A stretch of 64,000 nucleotides of DNA from JAYYZW01 sp965217605 (GCA_965217605.1 CBDCJB010000016.1:62001-126000), one strand, 5' to 3'. Numbered from the stretch's first letter, positions 43,545 through 53,299 are shown. Program-made: numbers and translations. Notes: generated by a model not told the origin, from the sequence alone.

Positions 43545-44776
43545 ATGTCTATATTTCACAAAGCGGAGAACACCCAGGCCAAGCTGAAAGCGGGGTTCAT
43601 GGGTTTCCAGGGTTCCGGTAAAACGCATACGTCGACACTGATCATGATCGGTCTCGTGGCGCGCATGAAAGAACTCGGGCTCGAGCTCGGCGACAAGCCG
43701 GTATTTTTTCTCGACTCTGAAACCGGTTCCGATTGGGTCACGCCCATGTTCGAGGGAGTCGGGATCGAACTGTTCGTTTCAAAGTCGCAGCGCTTCGCCG
43801 ATCTCGAGCCGGCAATCAAGGAAGCGACGCAAAACGGCGCCGGTTTGATCATCGACTCGGCCACGCACTACTGGCGCGACCTGTGCGAATCGTACCAGGC
43901 GAAAAAGGCCAAGCGCATCGGCAGAAGCACTACTCGTTGCAGTTCCAGGATTGGTCGGTGCTCAAAGGCCCCGACGGATGGGGTGGCTTCTCTCGTCAGT
44001 TCATCAACGCCGATCTGCACATCTGCATCTGTGGCCGTGCCGGCTACGAGTACGACATGGAAGAGAACGAAGACGGCAAAAAGGAACTGATCAAAACCGG
44101 GATCAAGATGAAGGCCGAAGGCGAGTTCGGTTTCGAACCGTCGCTGCTAGTCAACATGGAGATGTCCGTCGACCCGAAGCCACCGAATAGAGTCACGCGC
44201 GTTGCGCACATCCTCAAGGACCGTTCGCGCAGCATCGACGGGCAGTCGTTCCAACAACCGACATTCGATACGTTCGCGCCCCATATCGACTTCTTGAATC
44301 TCGGTGGCGTCCACTTCGGGTGCTCGACGGAAGATAGCCAGGAGCTGTTCGACGAGAACGTCGACACGCGTTGGAAGCGGGAGAAAAAAGCGAAGGAGAT
44401 CGCGCTCGACGAGATCATCGAAGTGTTGAACAAGCATCATGGTGGCACCAGCAAAGATGCCAAGGACGCTAAGGCAAACCTGCTCGAGCAGTTCGCCGGC
44501 ACCCGCTCATGGAAGCGCATCGAGCAGACCTTCCGACTCGATCAGATCGAGAAGCTCCGCAACGACTTGTGGCTTCAGCTCGAGGGCGTGCCGTGGAATT
44601 TCCAACCCCCGGTACCGGACGACCAGCAATTCGACGACGACATCCCTGGATCCGTCGAAGGCAGCGGATCGACCCCCTCCGCTGCCGACGGTCAAACGCC
44701 CACGACTGAGGAAAAGTCGGGGCGATCCAAGTCGGCTCCGGCTGACATTAAGGAAGTCGAGAAAGCCACGGCGTAA
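43545..44776 (+). pseudogene. Phage-type P-loop ATPase (RecA/Sak4-like), frameshifted
   Basis: Walker A GFQGSGKT lies at about 21-28 and a Walker-B-like GAGLIIDSATHYW at about 97-109. The reading frame is lost near 43925 (...AKKAKRIG, then QKHYSLQFQDWSVLKGPDGW in the -1 frame). One missing base, perhaps GGCCAG to GGCAG, restores a protein of about 410 residues with an acidic, low-complexity tail. Phage ATPases of this type act in DNA replication or single-strand annealing. Confidence 0.75.
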
Positions 44777-44840
44777 CGCCGCTACATGTTCGGGGGCGCA
44801 CGCAGCGCCCCCGATTCTTACCTCTACGAGGATTATCGTA

Positions 44841-45053
44841 ATGAGCGCACGACAGATCATCAACGAAATCGACCCCAGCGAACTCGAACAGTTCTTCGTT
44901 CAATGCCTGCATCGCCTGCCGGTCGGCAAGGTCGCGCAGCTATTGAACGAGCATCTCGAGGACCACGAAAAGGGCGAGATCATCGATTGGTTCGAACGTG
45001 TGAATGCATCACCGATCCGAACGCCTCGGGAGACGCGTCGTGAGGGCTGCTAA
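44841..45053 (+). CDS. Small phage-like protein, unknown function
   Basis: 70 residues, acidic and helical (SARQIINEIDPSELEQFF; HEKGEIIDWFERVNA). The next small gene starts inside its end, a compact phage-type overlap. No family recognised. Confidence 0.6.
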   Translation: MSARQIINEIDPSELEQFFVQCLHRLPVGKVAQLLNEHLEDHEKGEIIDWFERVNASPIRTPRETRREGC

Positions 45054-45180
45054 GGACATCATCAACGCCGGCCGCGCTGCGGCCCTCGAGCGCAGGCGCG
45101 ACGGCATCGAACTGACCGCCGCATGGGACGACAAGCGCGCCCGGCAAACGTGGAACCGGTGCAGCGACGTGTTCAATTAG
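45040..45180 (+). CDS. Very small phage-like protein (46 aa)
   Basis: GTG start overlapping the end of the previous gene by 14 bp. The product is basic and helical (AAKDIINAGRAAALERRRDG; TAAWDDKRARQTW). Support is the tight overlap and coding-like composition only. Confidence 0.45.
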   Translation: MRAAKDIINAGRAAALERRRDGIELTAAWDDKRARQTWNRCSDVFN

Positions 45181-45191
45181 GAAAACTGATC

Positions 45192-45565
45192 ATGATTTAC
45201 ATCGTTTCACCGTACACCAGTTACGCGACCGGCGACGTTAATCGCAGACTCGAACAGCACGCGCGGTTTGAGCAGGCGGCCAAGTACGTCGCGCTGTTGT
45301 ATCGAGACGGTGAGCGATGCTGGAGCTCGATCGTTCACGGCCACGCGATCAAGGCCGTGGTCTCAAACATCCCGGCCGAATATCCATTTTGGCAGCGCTT
45401 TGCCGCGATCAGATCGCCCGCTCCGATCGGGTGCACATCCTTATGTTGCCAGGGTGGAACCTATCCGTCGGTGTCGCCGACGAAATGAACTTCGCCCAAT
45501 CAATCGATATACCGGTGACACATGTTGTGCCGCCAGTGGCGTGCTTCGAACGCGCCGTAGCCTAG
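45192..45565 (+). pseudogene. DUF1937-like protein, frameshifted
   Basis: Starts MIYIVSPYTSYATGDVNRRL, the typical beginning of DUF1937 (nucleoside 2-deoxyribosyltransferase-like) proteins. After PFWQRFAA the family sequence continues in the -1 frame (DQIARSDRVHILMLPGWN, then SVGVADEMNFA). One missing base near 45408 explains it. An AGGAAAACTG ribosome-site-like sequence precedes the ATG. Confidence 0.7.
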
Positions 45566-45574
45566 GAGATAACA

Positions 45575-46279
45575 ATGGCCGAACCGACCCTAAAACTGTT
45601 CCAGGATTACAAGCTGCGGGATCTGTTCCTGAACGGCATTCTGCAGAGCTGCCAGCAAGTCACCGATGGGTGGGGCGTGCTGACACCCGAAGAGAAATCA
45701 CGTATCGAGCAATTCGCCGAATCGAAGGGGATCGAACTCGAGGGCGAGATCGCGCTTCGACTTGAACGGATGGTCGATCACGAACGCGCCAGCGGCAGCC
45801 CGTATTTCGCAGCGACCGAAAAGGGTATCGCGATCAAGGAAGGCAAGGTAACCGTGACGATGGAAGCCGCCCGCGACCTGGCGCCGGAAAAACTCTATAA
45901 CCATCGGCGATCCTTCCTGGTGATCTTGACCGATCGAAAATTGACGCTCGATGAGTTCGAGCAACAGGCGGACATGTTCCCCTCGGACAGCTCGGACTCT
46001 GACGGCGCAACAGAAGCGCCAGCTGCAGCCGAGACGGTCGAAACTGCGGGCGACAATTTCGACCACGACGCCTACCAGGATTGGAACGACACGCTGCAAC
46101 AGCTCATGGAAGGCCGGGGCGTCGACGAGAATGAGATCCGCCGATGGGTCGCATCCGATGAAGCGCTCCGCGACATATTTGATCGCGGTATTAGGGCCGA
46201 CACCGTCGCGTACAACGTCGCCCACCACGGGACACTCGAAACACCGATCGACGACGGCAGAGACGACACCGGTAACTAA
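45575..46279 (+). CDS. Phage-like protein, unknown function
   Basis: 234 residues. The N-terminal half is ordered (LKLFQDYKLRDLFLNGILQS); a low-complexity acidic linker follows (SDSSDSDGATEAPAAAETVE, about 140-160) and a helical C-terminal part. AGGAGATAACA before the ATG is a good ribosome site. Its position among replication-type phage genes is the only hint to function. Confidence 0.6.
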   Translation: MAEPTLKLFQDYKLRDLFLNGILQSCQQVTDGWGVLTPEEKSRIEQFAESKGIELEGEIALRLERMVDHERASGSPYFAATEKGIAIKEGKVTVTMEAARDLAPEKLYNHRRSFLVILTDRKLTLDEFEQQADMFPSDSSDSDGATEAPAAAETVETAGDNFDHDAYQDWNDTLQQLMEGRGVDENEIRRWVASDEALRDIFDRGIRADTVAYNVAHHGTLETPIDDGRDDTGN

Positions 46280-46281
46280 TC

Positions 46282-46509
46282 ATGGCCGCCGGGGATCCGA
46301 ACAAACCGCATCATCGATCGCTCAGCATCGAGATCGACGTCCGCGCCGAGACATTGGATCAGGTGAAGAAAGGCATGTGCGCCGCCATCGGTGACGCGCT
46401 CGGTAACCTGGCCGTCGAGCAAGACCCTGGCGACGTGTCGCGCCATTTCGACATGTCAGCTGACGATTTCGATTATCTGGTGACCATCTGCGGCCGGGAC
46501 GGCCTATGA
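46282..46509 (+). CDS. Small phage-like protein, unknown function
   Basis: 75 residues starting 2 bp after the previous stop. It has an alternating strand-helix character (HRSLSIEIDVRAETLDQVKK; FDMSADDFDYLVTICG). No family recognised. Confidence 0.55.
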   Translation: MAAGDPNKPHHRSLSIEIDVRAETLDQVKKGMCAAIGDALGNLAVEQDPGDVSRHFDMSADDFDYLVTICGRDGL

Positions 46510-46518
46510 CAGTATAGT

Positions 46519-46794
46519 ATGGCGGCCGAACGAAAAATCCGTGATTTCGACCTTCGGGGCAAGGACTATTTCACCTTCGACGAAGCGGCGCATTATTGCT
46601 GTGTCTCCCCCGATCAGTTCCGGAAAAAGGCAACAAATTATCGGCTCTGCGGCCGTTACTTCATGGGCAAGCTGGTGTTCCGGCGAGCGGACTGTCAGGC
46701 GGCGATCGAAAACGAATGGCGTCGATTAGACAACGCGGCGAGACCTGGTATCTCCGGTGGCGCGAGAGCGGGGCGCCGCACGAGCACAGCTTAG
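46519..46794 (+). CDS. Excisionase-like DNA-binding protein
   Basis: 91 residues. The segment DYFTFDEAAHYCCVSPDQFR and GKLVFRRADCQAAIENEW fit a small winged-helix excisionase (helix-turn-helix followed by a wing with the K/R pair). Its 3' part overlaps the integrase start at 46716 in another frame, as in many phage xis-int pairs. Confidence 0.65.
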   Translation: MAAERKIRDFDLRGKDYFTFDEAAHYCCVSPDQFRKKATNYRLCGRYFMGKLVFRRADCQAAIENEWRRLDNAARPGISGGARAGRRTSTA

Positions 46795-47744
46795 GCAAGG
46801 TCTCATACCGGGAAGCCGAGACCGCCCGGAAGCAAAAGAAATACGAGCTCGAGAGCGGCCGACCCTTCGTCAACCCGGTGGCCCGCCCTTTGCGAATTTC
46901 TGCCACGAGTATCTCGCGTGGCACGAGCACGAGTTTCCAAGCTCGCATTTCCGGATCAGGCAAATTGTCGAACAGTGGCTGATCCCGTGCTTCGGGTACA
47001 CCCGATCGGCACCATCGACAAACGTGAAGTCGAGGAATTCAAGCGGATCCGCGCGACCGCGCCGGAGACGATCGGTGATCACGAAGCGCTCGGTATATCA
47101 CTCGAAAACCAAAGCCGAACACGATCGCGAAAGAGCTGCGGGTACTGCAGGCGGTCGTTAATCGCGCGGTCGATTGGGAGATCATCACCCGCAACCCGAT
47201 CAAAGGCGTACAGCCGCCACAAGACCTGGAAGACCGCCCACCGCCGTTCTACACCGACGTGCAGCTCGTCGAACTGTGGAAGGCCGCCAACAGCCCTCAT
47301 AAGTGGCGATTTATTGCCAACACCGGGATCCGGCGCATGGAAGCCATGAACCTGATGCGCGCGCACCTAGAAGACGACGTGATCCACGTCGAGTCGAGCG
47401 AAACGCGGCGCACGAAGTCCGGCAAGTGGCGAGTTATCCCGTTGAATAAACCCGCGAAGGAATCGTTGGCGGTGCTGCTCACCGAAAGCGACACCGATTT
47501 CGTGTACCCGCGGGTCAACCCCCGCAGCCTGTCCAGGGCGTGTGAGAACGACCTCGAGCGCGCGAAGCTGCCGGGCTCTATCCATTGGCTAAGGCACTCC
47601 TATATCACGCATCAGGTCATGTCGGGCTCGCCTCTGCGTGCCGTCCAGGTGCTAGCCGGCCACAGTAGGATCGAGACCACCGAGCGCTACGCTCACGTCA
47701 TTCGGGACCACCTGACCGAGCGGGCGATCAAGGTCGAATTGTGA
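46716..47744 (+). pseudogene. Tyrosine integrase with at least three frameshifts
   Basis: Starts MASIRQRGETWYLRWRE. Frame changes occur near 46880 (to PPFANFCHEYLAWHEHEF), near 46995 (to IGTIDKREVEEFKRIRA) and near 47090-47125. The catalytic half is intact in the final frame: ANTGIRRMEAMNLMRAHL, HWLRHSYITHQ, LAGHSRIETTERYAHV. Total length is still a multiple of three (343 codons), which fits three single-base losses. It would not make an active recombinase. Confidence 0.85.
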
Positions 47745-47762
47745 CCGAAATCAGACCCCTAA

Positions 47763-49375
47763 CCCGGATATTGCATGAGCAGTGAGATTGTGCATGGAGT
47801 TGGTCGATCATGGGTCGGAATTCGTTGGTGGTGGCACGAAGCGGCGCTTGAGCGCGACGTTTCGGCGCGCCACCGGTGGATTTATCGCCGATTGCGATGC
47901 ACGAGTCGTTTCGGAGGCGAGCGACACCCCGACTCACAAGGAATCGCACACGAGGCGACTGGCGTTGGGACGACTATCCCGGCTTGAGGCGAGCGGCCAC
48001 CAGGCAGAACAGTTCTCGATTGGGGTAAGCACTGGAGAGGCAACAGTCGGATGCGCCTGGTATTGCGCAAGACGATGGCGCCGATGCGTAATAGTTTCAG
48101 GCGCAGCGTGCCGCCTTGCGCGCGAGCCCGTGCCGTTGCGTGTAGTGCCACCCGGCGGATCGTCTCCAACAGCGTGTAAGCCAAGCTTGAGAGCAACAGC
48201 CGGAACTGATTGGCCCACCAGGTGTGGCAACTGGTGCGATCGGCAAACAGGCCCAACTGCTGCTCCTTGATCCGGTTCTCCATCTCGCCGCGGGCGCAGT
48301 AGAGGCGGTCGTAGATGCGTTGGGCCTTGCCGGTGAGGTGGGTCACCACGAAGCGGGGATTGCTGCCGCGGGCGCTGTGCTCGGCCTTGACGATCACCCG
48401 TCGCGGGGTATCCCAAGTCGGTGCGGCGTAACGGACCTCGCTGAACAGGCGCTGCTTCTCACCCATCATCCAATACCGCCACTGAGCCAACGTGCGCAAC
48501 GCTAACGATTGATCGTGCAAACGCGGGTTTTTCGCAATACCCATGACGTAATCCACGCCGTGGCGATCGAACCAGCGCAGCATCCGCCAGCGGCAAAAGC
48601 CGGCATCGGCGCGCACCAGGATCTCGACCTTCGGCCACGCCTGGCGCAACCGTTTGATCAACAGCGCCAAGATCGCCCCACTGTGTTTTGCGCCGTCGAT
48701 CTTGCTCGAACGCAGATAACTGACCAACCGTTGATCGCCACAGAACACGTACAAGGGCAGACAGCAGTCGTGGTCGTAGTCGCCGTGGAAGAAGCGGCCC
48801 GCTTGATCACCCTGCACCCGATCGCCGGTGGCATCCACATCGCGTATCAGTCGTCGGGGCGCTTGTTTGTAAGCGGCGATAAAGTTATCAATGAGTCCCT
48901 TGTGCAGGGCCACCGCGGTGTTCCGGTTCGCGCGGTTCTCCAGTCGGCACAACGTCGACGGGCTCGCCAGCGACTCATCCCGGGAAAGCGCCGTCTGCAG
49001 AGCCAAGTCCGCGCGCAATGCCTCGTGGTCGTTGAGGTCCTCATAGCCCAGGGAAAGGCCATAGACCCGCTGTCGGACCAGCGACTCCAGAGCGTGGGTG
49101 CAGCTCTTTCTCCGGCGCGAATCCCCAATGGCCCGTGCCGCGGCCTTGATCAACCCGGTCCGTTCATCGGCCCAGCGCAGCAACTGCACCCCACCGTTGG
49201 AAGTGATGTCACCGCCGTTGAATGAGACGTCGATCTTGCGGCGAGAAAAGCCTGGAAATTGCAGCGCAGTCTGGGTACATTCTGTCACGGGCGAGTCCTT
49301 TCCGTTTTCAGCCTAACTAACTGAATTATAACGGATTAGAAAGGGCTTGCCCTCTTTTTTTATGAAATATCCGGG
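47763..49375 (-). mobile_element. IS1380-family insertion sequence, complete
   Basis: 1613 bp. The ends are inverted repeats (CCCGGATATTGCATGA at the left, complement of TATGAAATATCCGGG at the right). CTAA is duplicated directly outside both ends (47759-47762 and 49376-49379). The left end is 18 bp after the integrase stop, so it landed just outside that gene. Confidence 0.93.
47974..49288 (-). pseudogene. IS1380-family transposase, frameshifted near its end
   Basis: The frame from 49288 is DDE-type IS1380 transposase throughout (IKAAARAIGDSRRRKSCTHA; LIRDVDATGDRVQGDQ; ILVRADAGFCRWRMLRWFDR). About 24 codons before the expected end, an extra base near 48041 moves it out of frame, so the current protein runs on to 47882 with an unrelated tail. 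In the restored frame the end reads LSSAYPNRELFCLVAARLKPG, stopping at 47974. The catalytic core is intact, so activity is possible. Confidence 0.8.
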
Positions 49376-49379
49376 CTAA

Positions 49380-49678
49380 TAATTAAAGATCGGGGTTACG
49401 AGCGAATGTCGGTCTCGGCCATTGCGTGCCCCCCGCAACCACTGAGAGCGGTACACCTCACAGTGGAACTTGAGGCGTGCGAAAAACGCGGCCATAAATA
49501 CGAAGGACGACGGCGCCCGACGGTCCCGGCGGTGATGCGATCGGACCTTACATCGTTCAGATAGGAATTTCGTCGTGGTCCCCCACATTTTCCCCACACT
49601 GGGTCCGTAATATCTTGATATATCGGAAACGTATGGGGACCACTATGGTCTTCCGTTTACATAAATTGTTGATTTTAT
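49380..49678. other. Gap between IS and tRNA-Glu, no gene seen
   Basis: 299 bp. Short open frames exist on the minus strand but have no coding character or start signal. If the frameshifted integrase once used tRNA-Glu, the attachment region would lie here, but no second copy of the tRNA end was found near 43150. Confidence 0.4.
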
Positions 49679-49754
49679 TGGCGTCCCCTGGGGGAGTCGA
49701 ACCCCCGTTGCCGCCGTGAAAGGGCGGTGTCCTAGGCCTCTAGACGAAGGGGAC
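49679..49754 (-). tRNA. tRNA-Glu (UUC)
   Basis: 76 nt including an encoded CCA. The acceptor arms are GTCCCC and GGGGAC, the anticodon arm is CCGCC-CTTTCAC-GGCGG with anticodon TTC, and the T-arm is GGGGGTTCGACTCCCCC. It is next to tRNA-Ala and gltX, the gene whose product charges it. Confidence 0.97.
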
Positions 49755-49759
49755 GGGGT

Positions 49760-49835
<76 letters not shown>

Positions 49836-49999
49836 ATGAACATGTCGAAGGCGTAACGCAGAATGTCGCAAGTCTCACTGCGTAACGACGCATTATAGGG
49901 AAAGCTTGACTCGCTAAATAGCGCCGCAACCCGCTTGAATTTAAGCTCTTAGGCTGCCCATCCAACGGCGGCGGAGGTTACGTTAGCGGGGATCGAGTG

Positions 50000-51415
50000 T
50001 CAAGGCGTGGCACCACGGTCGTGGATGTATGCAAGTGCGTGGTCGAGGCGCTTCAGACATTGCTCGCGGCCGACCAATTGCAGCGTCACGTCGATCGACG
50101 GCGACGCAGCAGATCCCGTTACGGCTACGCGTAAAGGTTGTGCAATCTTGCCGAGCTTCATCTCGTGCGCGCCCGCGATTTCTTCGACCAGGGCGTGTAG
50201 GGATTCACACGCCCATGGCTCCAGCGTCGTCAACCGCTCGCGCAGATCGCGAAGCGGTGCCGCAACGGCCGGGCGCAGGTGTTTTTTCGCGGCCTTTTCG
50301 TCTAATTCACCGAGTTCGCCGAAGAACGGGTGACTCTTTTCCGCCATTTCGACCAGGGTTTTGGCGCGGGTGCGTTGCGCATCGATCACCGCCCCGAGTG
50401 CCACTCGGTCACCAGTATCGATTCGGGCGCTAACGAAATACGGAGTGGCCTGCTCGACGAGATCCGCCAGCGGCACGGTTTGAATATGCTGCTGATTGAC
50501 CCACACCAGCTTCTCGGGATCGAAGTTGGCTGCCGACTTGTTGATATCGGCAATATCGAAGCATGCCGCCATCTCGTCCCGCGTGAAGATCTCCTGATCG
50601 CCATGCGACCAGCCGAGGCGCGCGAGATAATTCAGCAATGCTTCCGGCAGGAATCCCTCGTCGCGGTACTGCAACACGCTGACGGCGCCGTGGCGTTTGG
50701 ACAATTTCTTTCCGTCAGGTCCATTGATCATGGGGATATGCGCGTATACGGGCGGCGTCGCGCCCATCGCTTCCAGGATATGGATCTGGCGCGGCGTGTT
50801 ATTCAAGTGATCGTCGCCGCGGATCACATGGGTTACATCCATGTCGATGTCGTCGACGACGACCGTCAGGTTATAGGTCGGGCTGCCGTCCGCCCGCGCG
50901 ATGATGAGATCGTCGAGCTCATTGTTCGGGATCGAAACACGGCCGTGTACGCCGTCGTCGATATCGACCGCGCCGTCCAGCGGCGTGCGAAAGCGAACTA
51001 CCGGAGGATTGTCGCTTTGTGCGGCAGGCGCAGTGTCGCGGCAATGGCCGTCGTAGCGCGGCTTCTCCTTCGCGGCCATCTGCGCGGCACGCAATTTTTC
51101 GAGGCGATCGCGGCTGCAATAGCAATGATAGGCCTTGCCTTCGTCCAGCAGTTGCGCGATCACGTCTCCATAACGGTCGAAGCGCTGCGTCTGGTAATGA
51201 GGCCCTTCGTCGTGATCGAGGCCGAGCCAGGCCATGCCTTCCAGGATGGCGGTAACCGCTTCATCAGTGGACCGTTCTCGATCGGTGTCTTCCAGGCGCA
51301 ATACGAAGCGGCCGCCGTGACGTCGGGCGTAGAGCCAGTTGTAAAGCGCCGTGCGTGCGCTGCCTATGTGTAAAAAGCCAGTGGGACTCGGCGGAAACCG
51401 GGTGACGACGGTCAT
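50000..51415 (-). CDS. gltX: Glutamyl-tRNA synthetase
   Basis: 471 residues. Class I motifs: HIGH region FLHIGSARTALYNW at about 14-27 and KLSKRHG (KMSKS-type) near 240. A zinc-site pattern, YHCYCSRDRLEKL...YDGHC, lies at about 95-125, as in many proteobacterial GltX proteins. I chose the ATG at 51415 (MTVVTRFPPSP), which is the normal beginning; the frame is open 8 codons upstream. Confidence 0.96.
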   Translation of the reverse strand: MTVVTRFPPSPTGFLHIGSARTALYNWLYARRHGGRFVLRLEDTDRERSTDEAVTAILEGMAWLGLDHDEGPHYQTQRFDRYGDVIAQLLDEGKAYHCYCSRDRLEKLRAAQMAAKEKPRYDGHCRDTAPAAQSDNPPVVRFRTPLDGAVDIDDGVHGRVSIPNNELDDLIIARADGSPTYNLTVVVDDIDMDVTHVIRGDDHLNNTPRQIHILEAMGATPPVYAHIPMINGPDGKKLSKRHGAVSVLQYRDEGFLPEALLNYLARLGWSHGDQEIFTRDEMAACFDIADINKSAANFDPEKLVWVNQQHIQTVPLADLVEQATPYFVSARIDTGDRVALGAVIDAQRTRAKTLVEMAEKSHPFFGELGELDEKAAKKHLRPAVAAPLRDLRERLTTLEPWACESLHALVEEIAGAHEMKLGKIAQPLRVAVTGSAASPSIDVTLQLVGREQCLKRLDHALAYIHDRGATP

Positions 51416-51500
51416 GACACCATGAACGAGGGATGACAAGTGCGAATTATAGGGAATTCAATCCGGCGATGGTTCGACGGCGGGTGTTCGTCCGCAAAAC

Positions 51501-51526
51501 AGAAACCCCGCCGAAGCGGGGTCTTC
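51501..51526 (-). terminator. Rho-independent terminator after the CHRD gene
   Basis: The stem CCCCGC-CGAA-GCGGGG reads on the minus strand as CCCCGCTTCGGCGGGG followed by TTTCTGTTTT. It lies 25 bp downstream of the CHRD gene stop and 86 bp upstream of gltX, so it ends that transcript before gltX. Confidence 0.85.
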
Positions 51527-51550
51527 TGATGAATGCTTTATGAAAACGTT

Positions 51551-52102
51551 TCAGACGTAGCGTCGCACACCGAGTAGGGCCAATGCCGAGCCGAGCATCC
51601 AGACGGCAGCGGGGATAGGTACCAGCGCGGTCGGGAGGATCTGTCCGCGGATTTCACCGCCTCCGGAGAATGGTGTATGAAAATTCGCATATAGGCCCGC
51701 TGCGAAAAGCAAGGTTTCCTCGGCCATGGTCAAGGTGTCGGAACCTATGAATCGTCCGGCCGATAAGCCTTCACCACTCATAATGGTGCCCGGGTTGGTA
51801 GTATCGAGGAAGATTTCGATTAAGCCGTTAGAGCCGGCTGGTGCGGAATGGATGTGGGCTGTCGGGCCAGCACCCACCGCGAAGATAGGCGCCGTCAAAC
51901 CCGCGAAAGAAATATCCCACGTCAACACTTTAGTGACATCATCGAACACGAAGAACCCTAAGCCGGTTCCGCTCGTCACGACCGGGGGCACCTCCTGCAA
52001 TCCATCCATCGATGCACCGAAGCCGTGGAACGCGGCGTGAGACCAGAGCGGCAGCGCACCCACGAGCGCGGCCGCACATAGGAGCATGCGGAGTCGTTTC
52101 AT
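51551..52102 (-). CDS. CHRD-domain protein with PEP-CTERM-type sorting tail
   Basis: 183 residues. Signal peptide (about 1-23, ending WSHAA), a CHRD domain (SMDGLQEVPPVVTSGTG; TAHIHSAPAG; GGEIRGQI), then a C-terminal sorting signal VPIPAAVWMLGSALALLGVR followed by RY. The VPxPAxxW pattern marks an exosortase substrate, which links the host to exopolysaccharide-associated surface display. No exosortase is encoded in the window. Confidence 0.88.
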   Translation of the reverse strand: MKRLRMLLCAAALVGALPLWSHAAFHGFGASMDGLQEVPPVVTSGTGLGFFVFDDVTKVLTWDISFAGLTAPIFAVGAGPTAHIHSAPAGSNGLIEIFLDTTNPGTIMSGEGLSAGRFIGSDTLTMAEETLLFAAGLYANFHTPFSGGGEIRGQILPTALVPIPAAVWMLGSALALLGVRRYV

Positions 52103-52369
52103 TGCCTTCTCTAAACGTGATTATCGTTCTTGAATCATGGGTTCCCCGCCCGCCCGGTTTGGTTCATCGAACCGTTTCGAATTTCACGGATTTATGACGA
52201 AAACGGGTGATGATGGCCCACTGCAGGTTTTGCGCAGCGCCACAGCATGTCGGCCTCTTGCGGCCGCGCGGGGAGCCGATGACGACTTGGCGCGTGGCGA
52301 GCGACCCGGGGCCGCCCACCGCCGTTTGACCCTCGATCGGGGGCCTCCTAGAATCGCCGGTTCTCATAG

Positions 52370-52444
52370 GGGCGATTAGCTCAGCGGGAGAGCACTGCCT
52401 TCACACGGCAGGGGTCGCTGGTTCGAACCCAGCATCGCCCACCA
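52370..52444 (+). tRNA. tRNA-Val (CAC)
   Basis: 75 nt with CCA. The acceptor is GGGCGAT, the anticodon arm is CTGCC-TTCACAC-GGCAG with anticodon CAC, and the T-arm is GCTGGTTCGAACCCAGC. Its 3' 46 bp are repeated at 62684-62729, so it is the target of the integrative element that follows. The gene itself remains complete. Confidence 0.97.
52399..52444 (+). repeat. attL-type direct repeat (3' half of tRNA-Val)
   Basis: 46 bp starting CTTCACACGGCAGGGGTCGC and ending GCATCGCCCACCA. It is identical to 62684-62729 except for one base in the variable loop (GGGTC here, AGGTC there). Integration here keeps the tRNA functional. Confidence 0.95.
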
Positions 52445-52491
52445 ACGAAATCAAAGCGTTAGCGCGCCACCCTGCCCGGTAGATTCCAGCG

Positions 52492-52515
52492 GAATCAGAT
52501 CATCTGATCAGATTC
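52492..52515. promoter_or_regulatory. 24-bp palindrome just inside the left end
   Basis: An imperfect palindrome (halves GAATCAGATCAT and CTGATCAGATTC). It differs at only two positions from the perfect palindrome at 62581-62604. It lies 48 bp from the tRNA end, where integrase arm sites or excisionase sites are usual. Confidence 0.7.
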
Positions 52516-52613
52516 GTGCCGAATCTGCGCGCAATGGCGACGCGATTCTCGCCGAGCTGTCCCAAAACTTCCGCGAGCATTGGGCCGAAGCACAGGGCCT
52601 AGCCCGGCGATCC

Positions 52614-53150
52614 GTGGAAACAGCATGGCGGGCGGGCCAAACGCTCACTGAAATCAAAGCGCGCTTGCCGCATGGCAGTTGGCAGACCTGGCTTGAAACC
52701 GAAGATGTGTCTTCGCGGACTGCCCAGAGGTTGATGCGGATTGCGCGGATCGAAAAACGACAAATTGTCGCTTTTGAATCCGTGGACGCGGCGCTCAAGT
52801 CACTGCCGAAGCCTGAACCCAAGACAGCTGCCGTGAAGCCGGCAGCCGATCCCATCGTCCATTCTGCTCTTGATCAGGAGCAGAGCGACGACGCGCTCGC
52901 TGCAAAGCTCGAATCTGAACTACACGACAAGGAAGGCGAGATCGAGGGTCTTCAAGAGCGCATCGCGATCATGGAAGAAAGCGCCGATCCAGATCTTCGG
53001 GCGGCGATGCAGAAGATCAACAACCTCCAAGAACTGGTCCGGACGCTGAAGTCCCAGGTCGGATCTTGGCAAGCGAAGTGCGCAGATCTGCAAAGCGAAA
53101 AACGATCGCTAAAACGGAAGCTAAAGGCGCTGGAGAACGCGTTGCCTTAG
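52614..53150 (+). CDS. DUF3102-like phage protein with coiled coil
   Basis: 178 residues from the GTG at 52614. The N-terminal part matches DUF3102 (GQTLTEIKARLPHGSWQTWL; SSRTAQRLMRIARIE), followed by a linker and a long coiled coil (about 95-178). Coding character continues upstream of the GTG (AILAELSQNFREHWAEAQGL) back to about 52510 without an ATG, GTG or TTG, so the native start is unclear and may have been lost near the attachment site. A role in regulation or partition is possible. Confidence 0.65.
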   Translation: METAWRAGQTLTEIKARLPHGSWQTWLETEDVSSRTAQRLMRIARIEKRQIVAFESVDAALKSLPKPEPKTAAVKPAADPIVHSALDQEQSDDALAAKLESELHDKEGEIEGLQERIAIMEESADPDLRAAMQKINNLQELVRTLKSQVGSWQAKCADLQSEKRSLKRKLKALENALP

Positions 53151-53155
53151 CGCAT

Positions 53156-53299
53156 ATGAACAAAGCCGGCCGCGGGGATGCGCCGCGGCCGAAAGCCAGC
53201 CGGGGGCGAGATGTGATGCAAATACTCGGCAACCAAGGCCGTCGCGGGCCAAGGTGGAATTCCGGGCTCTGGTGGCGAACGCCCCCCGGCCGTCGTTGA
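53156..53299 (+). CDS. Possible 47-aa basic protein
   Basis: ATG shortly after the DUF3102-like stop. The product is Arg/Gly-rich (NKAGRGDAPRPKASRGRD). Such sequences can be artefacts of GC-rich DNA. The rest of 53151-53552 shows no convincing gene; it contains GC-rich hairpins such as CCGCGG repeats near 53170. Confidence 0.25.
   Translation: MNKAGRGDAPRPKASRGRDVMQILGNQGRRGPRWNSGLWWRTPPGRR

Noticed and set aside
49376..49599. Two overlapping minus-strand frames of about 70 codons between the IS and tRNA-Glu
   Set aside because: No ribosome site, no family, and compositionally like non-coding sequence.
43100..49754. tRNA-Glu 3' end as the attachment site of the decayed island
   Set aside because: Position fits, but I found no second copy of the tRNA end near 43150, so I did not annotate attachment repeats.
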